Shown here one piece after another: positions 57,774 through 64,000 of a stretch of 64,000 nt of DNA. The notes under the pieces were generated by a model. The model was given only the letters and a program-made list of their open reading frames with translations, did not search any database and was not told the DNA's origin. The DNA is from Mycobacteriaceae bacterium (GTDB lineage: Bacteria > Actinomycetota > Actinomycetes > Mycobacteriales > Mycobacteriaceae), in the NCBI GenBank assembly GCA_019749805.1, contig JAIEPH010000044.1, positions 1-64,000 of the forward strand. Direction: 5' to 3'. The position numbers were made by a program, and so were the translations under genes. Each line of letters opens with the position of its first letter. The stretch's first letter is position 1.

Positions 57774-59608
57774 GCCTGCTCGAGGTGAGCGATCTGACGG
57801 TTGCCTTCCCCACCGACACCGACGTCGTCAATGCCGTGCGGGGAATGAACTTTCACGTCGACCCCCGCGAGGTCGTCGCGCTCGTCGGCGAATCGGGTGC
57901 AGGCAAGTCGGCCAGCGCGATGGCCGTCGTCGGCCTGCTGCCGGAATACGCCGCGGTGTCGGGTTCGGTTCGGTTGCAGGGCAACGAGCTCATCGGGCTT
58001 TCCGATCAAGAGATGTCGCAGATTCGCGGCAAGACCATCGGTACGGTGTTCCAGGACCCGATGTCGGCGCTCACGCCCGTCTACCCGGTCGGTGACCAGA
58101 TCGCCGAAGCGATCGAGATCCACCAGCGCGACACCACCAGGCGGGCGGCCCGGGCTCGGGCCATCGAACTGCTCGATCTGGTCGGTATCGCCCAGCCGGA
58201 TCAGCGGGCGCGGGCGTTCCCTCATGAACTGTCCGGCGGCGAGAGGCAACGGGTGGTCATCGCCATCGCGATCGCCAATGATCCGGATCTGCTGATCTGT
58301 GACGAGCCGACGACTGCACTGGACGTCACGGTGCAGGCACAGATCCTCGATGTGCTCAAGACCGCGCGCGACGTGACCGGTGCCGGCGTTCTGATCATCA
58401 CCCATGACCTCGGGGTGGTCGCCGAGTTCGCTGACCGTGCCCTGGTGATGTACGCCGGACGGCCCGTCGAGATCGCTTCCGTCGACGAGCTGTACCAGAA
58501 CCGCCGAATGCCCTACACCGCAGGGCTTCTCGGATCGGTACCTCGCTTGGACGCCGCGCAGGGGGCGCGGCTGGTGCCGATACCCGGCGCCCCGCCCGCC
58601 ATGACCGCGCTACCGCCAGGATGCCCGTTCGCGCCGCGCTGCCCGCTCGCCATCGACGACTGCCGCGCCAACGAACCGGAACTGCTCGAGATCGCACCTG
58701 ACCACTGGGCCGCCTGCATCCGCACCGACGAGGTAGCCGGACGCAGTGCGGCGCAGATCTACGGCGTGTCCACCGACCCTCCCGACACCGCCGATGAGGG
58801 TGCCGACCCCACTGTGGTGCTGCGAGTCCGGGACCTCGTCAAGACGTACAAGCTGACCAAGGGTGTGGTGTTTCGCAGGCAGGTCGGCGAGGTGCGCGCG
58901 GTCGACGGCGTCAGTTTCGAACTTCAACAGGGCCGCACGCTCGGCATCGTCGGCGAATCCGGTTCGGGGAAGTCGACCACGTTGCATCAGATCCTGGAAT
59001 TGACCACACCGCAGTCGGGTTCGATCGAGGTGCTCGACACCGACGTCGCGACACTCGATTCACGGTCCCGCCGTGCGCTGCGCGGCGATCTGCAGGCGGT
59101 GTTCCAGGACCCGGTGGCCTCGCTGGACCCACGGCTGCCGGTGTTCGAAGTGCTCGCAGAGCCGTTGAGCGCCAACGGTTTCGACAAGAAGACCATCGAC
59201 GACAGGGTGGCCGAGCTGCTCGGTATCGTCGGCTTGCGGCGGGAGGACGCCGCACGCTACCCCGCTGAGTTCTCCGGTGGGCAGAAGCAGCGCATCGGTA
59301 TCGCGCGTGCCCTGGCGCTGCAACCCAAGATCCTCGCCCTCGACGAGCCGGTTTCGGCGCTCGACGTTTCGATCCAAGCGGGCATCATCAACCTGCTGCT
59401 GGACCTGCAGCAGCAGTTCGGGCTGTCCTACCTGTTCGTGTCCCACGACCTTTCCGTGGTCAAGCATCTGGCCCACCGGGTGGCGGTGATGTACAAGGGC
59501 ACGATCGTCGAGCAGGGCGACGGTGACCAGGTGTTCAGCAGCCCGCAACACGCGTACACCCGCCGATTGCTTGCCGCGGTTCCGCAACCAGAGGTGAATC
59601 GCCGCTAA
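57770..59608 (+). CDS. oppD: oligopeptide ABC transporter, fused double ATPase
   Basis: A 612-residue protein with two complete ABC ATPase domains, equal to OppD plus OppF. Domain 1 (about residues 1-330) has [42 protein letters not shown] and the oligopeptide-type C-terminal Cys motif GCPFAPRCP. Domain 2 (about 345-612) has [30 protein letters not shown] and [12 protein letters not shown]. The GTG start overlaps oppC. One chain thus forms the nucleotide-binding pair. Confidence 0.95.
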   Translation: MSLLEVSDLTVAFPTDTDVVNAVRGMNFHVDPREVVALVGESGAGKSASAMAVVGLLPEYAAVSGSVRLQGNELIGLSDQEMSQIRGKTIGTVFQDPMSALTPVYPVGDQIAEAIEIHQRDTTRRAARARAIELLDLVGIAQPDQRARAFPHELSGGERQRVVIAIAIANDPDLLICDEPTTALDVTVQAQILDVLKTARDVTGAGVLIITHDLGVVAEFADRALVMYAGRPVEIASVDELYQNRRMPYTAGLLGSVPRLDAAQGARLVPIPGAPPAMTALPPGCPFAPRCPLAIDDCRANEPELLEIAPDHWAACIRTDEVAGRSAAQIYGVSTDPPDTADEGADPTVVLRVRDLVKTYKLTKGVVFRRQVGEVRAVDGVSFELQQGRTLGIVGESGSGKSTTLHQILELTTPQSGSIEVLDTDVATLDSRSRRALRGDLQAVFQDPVASLDPRLPVFEVLAEPLSANGFDKKTIDDRVAELLGIVGLRREDAARYPAEFSGGQKQRIGIARALALQPKILALDEPVSALDVSIQAGIINLLLDLQQQFGLSYLFVSHDLSVVKHLAHRVAVMYKGTIVEQGDGDQVFSSPQHAYTRRLLAAVPQPEVNRR

Positions 59609-59619
59609 AGTCGATCGGC

Positions 59620-61299
59620 ATGAGCCTCCGACGCATCACTCAGGCCCTGGGCATGGCAACTGTAATCGCTGGCCTGACCCTGACCGCCTGCTCCGACAGG
59701 AACCAGGAGGCGCCATCGGCGGGCGGATCCGCAGAAGTCGGCAGCACCAACGACGTCAACCCACAGGACGTCGCGAACCTGAAGCAGGGCGGCAACCTGC
59801 GGCTGGCGCTCAACGACTTCCCGCCGAACTTCAACTCACTTCATATCGACGGCAACACCGGCGACGTCGCATCGATCGAACGCCCGACGATGCCGCGGGC
59901 ATTCCGCATCGGCGCCGACGGCTCGGCCTCCGTCAACACCGACTACTTCACCAGCGTTGAGCTGACGAGCACCGACCCTCAGGTCGTCACGTACACCATC
60001 AACCCCAAAGCGGTGTGGAGCGACGGGACCCCGATCACCTGGGAGGACCTCCAATCCCAGATCAACGCCACCAGCGGCAAAGACAAAGGTTTCGCGATCG
60101 CGGCCACCAATGGCAGCGATCGCGTGGAGAAGGTGGAACGCGGCGTCGACGATCGACAGGCCGTGATCACGTTTGCCAAACCCTGGTCCGACTGGAAGGG
60201 CATGTTCGCCGGCAGCACCATGCTGCTGCCGAGGAGTTCGACGGCCACGCCGGAGGCGTTCAACCGAGCGCAGCTCAACGGGCCGGGGCCGTCGGCGGGG
60301 CCCTTCCTCATCTCAAATCTCGACCGCGGCGCGAAGCGGATCACGTTGACGCGCAACCCCAAATGGTGGGGTGAGGCACCGCTGCTGGACAGCATCACGT
60401 ACCTGATCCTGGACGACGCCGCGCGCATCCCGGCACTGCAGAACGACACGATCGACGCCACCGGCCTCGCCACGCTCGACGAGATGGAGATCGCCAGGCG
60501 CACCAACGGCGTCGCCATCCGCCGCGCCCCCGGGCTGGGCTGGTATCACTTCACGTTCAACGGATCCCCGGGCCGGATCCTGGCGGATCCAGCGCTGCGA
60601 CGCGCCGTCGCGCGAGGCATCGATCGCAACACCATTGCCGCGGTGGTCCAGCGGGGGCTCGCCGACAAGCCGGTGCCGCTGAACAACCACATCTACGTCG
60701 CCGGCCAGGAGGGATACCAGGACAACAGCGGCGTCGTCGCCTTCGACCCCGAAAAGGCGAAGCAGGAACTGGATGCGTTGGGCTGGCGGATGAACGGCCA
60801 GTTCCGCGAGAAGGACGGTAAGCAGCTGGTCATCCGCGATGTGCTCTTCGACTCGCTCGGGACGAGGCAATATGCGCAGATCGCGCAGAACAATCTCGCC
60901 CAGATCGGCGTCAAGCTCGACCTCGACATCCGGCCGGCAGCGGGCTTCTTCACCGATTACGTCACGGTCGGCAACTTCGACATCGCCCAATTTTCATGGA
61001 GCGGTGACGCTTTCCCGCTGTCGAGTCTGACCCAGATCTACCGCACGGGCGCGGAGAGTAACTTCGGCAACATCAGCAGCCCGGCGATCGACGCCAAAAT
61101 CGAGGAGACGGTGAGCGAACTGGATCCCGCGAGAGCCCGCGCGCTCGCCAACGAGTTGGACAAGTTGCTGTTCGAGGAGGTCTTCAGCCTTCCGCTGACA
61201 CAGTCGACCGGAAACGTCGCGGTGCGAAGCAATTTGGCGAACTTCGGCGCGTTCGGCCTTGCCGACGCGAACTACGCGACGATCGGCTTCATGAAGTAG
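59620..61299 (+). CDS. oppA: oligopeptide-binding lipoprotein
   Basis: A 559-residue SBP_bac_5 family lipoprotein with signal and lipobox IAGLTLTACSDR (Cys near residue 24). Family stretches are LRLALNDFPPNFNSLH, NPKAVWSDGTPITWEDLQSQ (near 128), SAGPFLISNLDRGAKRITLTRNPKWWG (near 230) and the C-terminal region around DIAQFSWSGDAFPLSSLTQIY. It binds peptides, or possibly other ligands, outside the membrane and delivers them to OppBC. It starts 11 bp after oppD. It overlaps the convergent hydrolase by 11 bp. Confidence 0.93.
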   Translation: MSLRRITQALGMATVIAGLTLTACSDRNQEAPSAGGSAEVGSTNDVNPQDVANLKQGGNLRLALNDFPPNFNSLHIDGNTGDVASIERPTMPRAFRIGADGSASVNTDYFTSVELTSTDPQVVTYTINPKAVWSDGTPITWEDLQSQINATSGKDKGFAIAATNGSDRVEKVERGVDDRQAVITFAKPWSDWKGMFAGSTMLLPRSSTATPEAFNRAQLNGPGPSAGPFLISNLDRGAKRITLTRNPKWWGEAPLLDSITYLILDDAARIPALQNDTIDATGLATLDEMEIARRTNGVAIRRAPGLGWYHFTFNGSPGRILADPALRRAVARGIDRNTIAAVVQRGLADKPVPLNNHIYVAGQEGYQDNSGVVAFDPEKAKQELDALGWRMNGQFREKDGKQLVIRDVLFDSLGTRQYAQIAQNNLAQIGVKLDLDIRPAAGFFTDYVTVGNFDIAQFSWSGDAFPLSSLTQIYRTGAESNFGNISSPAIDAKIEETVSELDPARARALANELDKLLFEEVFSLPLTQSTGNVAVRSNLANFGAFGLADANYATIGFMK

Positions 61300-62551
61300 C
61301 CTTGCGCACGGTTCGGGGAATCGCCGCGGGCACAGCCGATTCGAGGGCTGCCGCGGCCTCGATGCCCCAGATCAAAGCGCGCACGCCGAGCCCGGCGGGC
61401 TTCGAATCGAGGGCGGTCTCGTGTTCGGGGAGTGTCTGGAACGTGCCGTCGTAGATCTCCTTGACGATGTCCAGGGCCGCGCTTTCGCGCAGATCGACGA
61501 TGCTGTGCCCCGCGGTCGCCAGGTTGACCAGGACCGCGTTCGGGATCAGCGACGCGACCCGCTGTGCCACCGTCGGCGGCGCTATCAGGTCACGGCCTCC
61601 CGAGATCACCACCGTGGGCCAGGTGAAGTTCGGCATCTGGGCGACCAGGTCGAAGGGTTCGGCATCGAATTCTGTTGTGCCTGTGTCGGCTTCGCGATAT
61701 GCCACCGCGGGGTCGAACGGCTTGCCGTCCGGTGTCGCGCCATAGTTCAGCTCGCGGTATGCGATGCGGTTGACGAGGTCGGGCTCGTTTCTATATGGCG
61801 CCTTGCGTTCCAGCACCAGCCGGGTGGCGTGGGCCATGCTCGACCACAGCCAATGCCTGCCGGTCAGCAGCAGATCCAGTTGGCGCCGCAGCAGTGCGGG
61901 TCCGGCCAGGCCGTAGACGGCGATCGCCAGCTGGGTGGCCGCCGGCGTCAACTGGTTGTCGCCGACCAACCGTCGCACCTTGGGCGCCAGGTCTGCGGTC
62001 TCGGGGTCCTCGCCGTTCCAGAGCAGGCTGCGGGCCGCCTCGCGGACGGCGTCGATGTCCTGGGCGGACAGCACAGGTGAGTCGAGGACCATGGCGTGCA
62101 CCCGCTGGGGATGGCGCACGCCGAATCCCGACGCGAGATAGGTGCCGTAAGAGGTGCCGTAGACGACCGCTTTGTCGACGCTCGCATCGTCGAGTACCGC
62201 AGCCACGTCGTCGACGACCTCGCCGATCGTCAACGCCTCCGGCGGGAGGTCGGCGCCGCGATCGTCGTGGCGGGACAGGCCGACACCGCGGTGCTCGACC
62301 ATGATGACGTCCAGGCCCTCAGCGGCCGCGCGACGGCGGAAGCCCCGGTACAGCGCGACCGATGCCGCTCCGGGACCACCCGGGATGACGACCAGCGGAT
62401 GAGCAGACTTGCGCCCGGCGCGCACGTAGTAGAGGTCGAACTCGTCATCTGCGCCGTCCTGGCCGCTGCGCACCGGCCGCCGGACGGCGCGAACACCAGG
62501 GAGCGCCGCGAGTTTGTCGTGCGCGCGCCGGCGTCTGGCGTTCATCGTCAT
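61289..62551 (-). CDS. alpha/beta hydrolase, proline iminopeptidase-like
   Basis: A 420-residue hydrolase of the peptidase S33 type: the oxyanion region VVIPGGPGAASVALY (near residue 53), VEHRGVGLSRHDD, the nucleophile elbow VVYGTSYGTYLASGFGVRHP (Ser near 132), an acid in VVISGGRDLIAPP and His in ATAGHSIVDLRES. S33 enzymes cleave N-terminal Pro or other residues from short peptides, which fits a position beside the peptide transporter, though this is inference. No signal peptide is visible. Confidence 0.88.
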   Translation of the reverse strand: MTMNARRRRAHDKLAALPGVRAVRRPVRSGQDGADDEFDLYYVRAGRKSAHPLVVIPGGPGAASVALYRGFRRRAAAEGLDVIMVEHRGVGLSRHDDRGADLPPEALTIGEVVDDVAAVLDDASVDKAVVYGTSYGTYLASGFGVRHPQRVHAMVLDSPVLSAQDIDAVREAARSLLWNGEDPETADLAPKVRRLVGDNQLTPAATQLAIAVYGLAGPALLRRQLDLLLTGRHWLWSSMAHATRLVLERKAPYRNEPDLVNRIAYRELNYGATPDGKPFDPAVAYREADTGTTEFDAEPFDLVAQMPNFTWPTVVISGGRDLIAPPTVAQRVASLIPNAVLVNLATAGHSIVDLRESAALDIVKEIYDGTFQTLPEHETALDSKPAGLGVRALIWGIEAAAALESAVPAAIPRTVRKATS

Positions 62552-62632
62552 CGCCCTACATTCTGCCCGTTGCGCGCCCAGGTTCTATAGAGTCGCGGGA
62601 CTGATCGAACACCCCACGGGAGCCGAGGCAGC

Positions 62633-63046
62633 GTGCGAACACAGGAGTTCTTCGAGCGGGCGACGCAGGCGTTCGAAGTGCTGGGCGTGCTGTCGATGAT
62701 CATTGGGTTCGCGTTCGCGTTCGGACTTTCGCTGATCACCTGGAGACGCACCAAAAGCGGTGGTCGTGCGTTCAAGACGTTGCGGCAATCCCTGGGTGGA
62801 GCAATTCTTCTCGGCCTCGAACTGCTTGTCGCGGCCGACATCGTCAAGACCGTGACGTCGACGCCGTCGCTCACCGATGCTGCCGTTCTGGGGATGATCG
62901 TCCTCATCAGGACGGTGCTGAGCATCACGATCGAGATTGAAATCGACGGTGTCGCACCATGGCGCAAGGCGCTACGCACCGGCCCCGAGGTGCTGACGAG
63001 TGCGGCCCGAAAGGCCATGAGTTCGCAGCCCGACTCCCCCGCCTAG
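62633..63046 (+). CDS. DUF1622 family membrane protein
   Basis: A 137-residue protein with a GTG start and three membrane segments (VLGVLSMIIGFAFAFGLSLI, ILLGLELLVAADIVKTV and AAVLGMIVLIRTVLSITIEIEI), matching DUF1622, which has the signature LGLELLVAADI. The C-terminal 35 residues are cytoplasmic and polar. The function is unknown. It is divergent from the S33 hydrolase gene by 81 bp and ends 3 bp from the convergent GMC oxidoreductase gene. Confidence 0.88.
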   Translation: MRTQEFFERATQAFEVLGVLSMIIGFAFAFGLSLITWRRTKSGGRAFKTLRQSLGGAILLGLELLVAADIVKTVTSTPSLTDAAVLGMIVLIRTVLSITIEIEIDGVAPWRKALRTGPEVLTSAARKAMSSQPDSPA

Positions 63047-63049
63047 TGC

Positions 63050-64000
63050 TCAGGCGCGGATGAGGTCCGCGGCCTTCTCACCGATCAGCACGCTGGGCGC
63101 GTGGGTGTGCCCGCGGATGATCGTCGGCATCACCGATGCATCCGCGACCCGCAGGCCCTCGACCCCGCGGACCCGCAAATGCGGATCGACGACGCTGCCG
63201 TCGTCGCCACCCATGCGGCAGGTGCCGACGGGATGATAAAGCGTGTGCGACAACGAGTTCAGCGCGCGGTCCAACGTCTCGTCGTCGAGGTACGTGGCGT
63301 TCAGCGGTCTGGCGATCTTGCCGATGATGCCGTTCAGCGCGGGTGACTTCGCGATGGTCGCGCACATCCGCAGGCCGGCCATCAGCGCGTCGCGGTCCGC
63401 GCCGGCCGAGTCGGTCAGGTACCGCGGATCGATGATCGGCTTGTCTTTGGGATTCGAGGACCGCAAGGTGATGGTGCCGCTGCTGTATGGCTTCAACAAG
63501 ATCGGGCCCATCACGACCGCATGGCCCGGATATGGGTCGCCGAGGCCTTCCTCGAAGTACGGTGCCGGCGCGAATATCAGCTCCAGATCGGGTAATTCGA
63601 GATCGGCACGGCTCTTCACGAAACCGTACGCCTCACCGACGTTGGATGTGAGCATGCCGCGCCTGCGGATCAAGTAGTTGAGCAGTTCCAGCGGCTTCTC
63701 TGCCGCGAACAGAGTGTCGTTGGGCACGTCGAATCCCAGCGGCACCACTAGGTGATCGAGCAGATTGGCGCCGACGTCCGGTGACTCGGCAACCACGTCG
63801 ATGCCGTGTTCGGTGAGCTGGTCGCGGTCACCGATTCCGGAGAGCATCAGTAGCTGCGGGCTGTTGATCGCGCCTCCGCACAGCACCACCTCGCGTTTTG
63901 CCCGCACCACCTGCTTGCGTCCGTCTTTCTCGAGCTCGACCCCGGCGGCGCGTTTCCCGTCGAACAGCACCTTGGTGGCGGTCGCTTCGGTCAGCAGCGT
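63050..64000 (-). CDS. GMC family FAD oxidoreductase, 5' part missing
   Basis: The last about 316 residues of a glucose-methanol-choline oxidoreductase; the FAD-binding N terminus lies beyond the right edge. The track ORF begins at an internal Met, but the same frame continues to 64000 ([15 protein letters not shown]). Visible motifs are [21 protein letters not shown], the active-site stretch [43 protein letters not shown] and the closing EKAADLI. It is probably choline-dehydrogenase-like, oxidising an alcohol. The position matches Rv1279 by memory. Confidence 0.93.
   Translation of the reverse strand, partial: TLLTEATATKVLFDGKRAAGVELEKDGRKQVVRAKREVVLCGGAINSPQLLMLSGIGDRDQLTEHGIDVVAESPDVGANLLDHLVVPLGFDVPNDTLFAAEKPLELLNYLIRRRGMLTSNVGEAYGFVKSRADLELPDLELIFAPAPYFEEGLGDPYPGHAVVMGPILLKPYSSGTITLRSSNPKDKPIIDPRYLTDSAGADRDALMAGLRMCATIAKSPALNGIIGKIARPLNATYLDDETLDRALNSLSHTLYHPVGTCRMGGDDGSVVDPHLRVRGVEGLRVADASVMPTIIRGHTHAPSVLIGEKAADLIRA

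Overview
The window is high-GC actinobacterial DNA and the gene content is that of a Mycobacterium/Mycolicibacterium chromosome. Diagnostic signs are the b-delta fused ATP synthase subunit, the C-terminally extended AtpA, MurA with Asp at the usual catalytic Cys position, CysNC fusion, mycobacterial rrn leader sequences, and enzymes tied to mycothiol, F420 and mycofactocin. From memory of the M. tuberculosis map, the conserved genes run in reverse from about Rv1315 (murA, left) to Rv1279 (GMC oxidoreductase, right edge), with large lineage-specific insertions. The species cannot be named from sequence alone; AtpE carries Met63, a change known from a few naturally bedaquiline-tolerant species.

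Layout. 1-221: promoters and antitermination box of a ribosomal RNA operon whose 16S gene lies off the left edge. 222-2577: murA, a cobalamin adenosyltransferase and a DUF2550 protein. 2588-10545: the complete F1Fo ATP synthase operon (atpI-B-E-F-FH-A-G-D-C, read right to left). 10791-14965: wecA, tsaC, prmC, prfA, rpmE (cell-wall lipid carrier, tRNA modification, translation termination, ribosome). 15178-15783: an inserted TetR gene. 15838-24544: rho and the aspartate-family operon argS-lysA-hom-thrC-thrB, with translationally coupled junctions. 24649-24721: tRNA-Arg(CCG).

24.7-43.9 kb is a roughly 19-kb accessory region between tRNA-Arg and the sulfate-assimilation genes. It starts with small hypothetical genes, a GIY-YIG nuclease and a TetR gene divergent from a membrane protein that resembles Pyr4-type terpene cyclases. 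It continues with hydrolases, an LpqH-domain lipoprotein, and a tightly coupled five-gene operon (NTF2-like, PAPS sulfotransferase, DUF1214, two SDRs, one of the mycofactocin-coupled type). The rest is mostly redox and detoxification genes (DUF899, SRPBCC, F420-type LLM enzyme, two VOC proteins, a Tat/lipobox amine oxidase, nitronate monooxygenase, a mycothiol-type isomerase and an alpha/beta hydrolase controlled by a divergent TetR).

43.85-48.94 kb is the sulfate module: Rrf2 regulator, cysQ, cysNC, cysD, then a thioesterase and a beta-carbonic anhydrase. 49.05-55.73 kb is a second insertion with two polyisoprenyl-linked glycosyltransferase genes, a decayed glycosyltransferase pseudogene, a TrcRS-like two-component system and two small exported proteins. 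55.9-61.3 kb is an oligopeptide ABC transporter (oppBCDA, with both ATPases fused in OppD). The window closes with an alpha/beta hydrolase, a DUF1622 membrane protein and a GMC oxidoreductase cut by the right edge.

No CRISPR array, insertion sequence, prophage or integrase was seen. The most noteworthy points are the AtpE Met63 codon, the sulfotransferase/SDR operon, the TetR/palindrome/terpene-cyclase-like pair, the LpqH fusion and the glycosyltransferase pseudogene.
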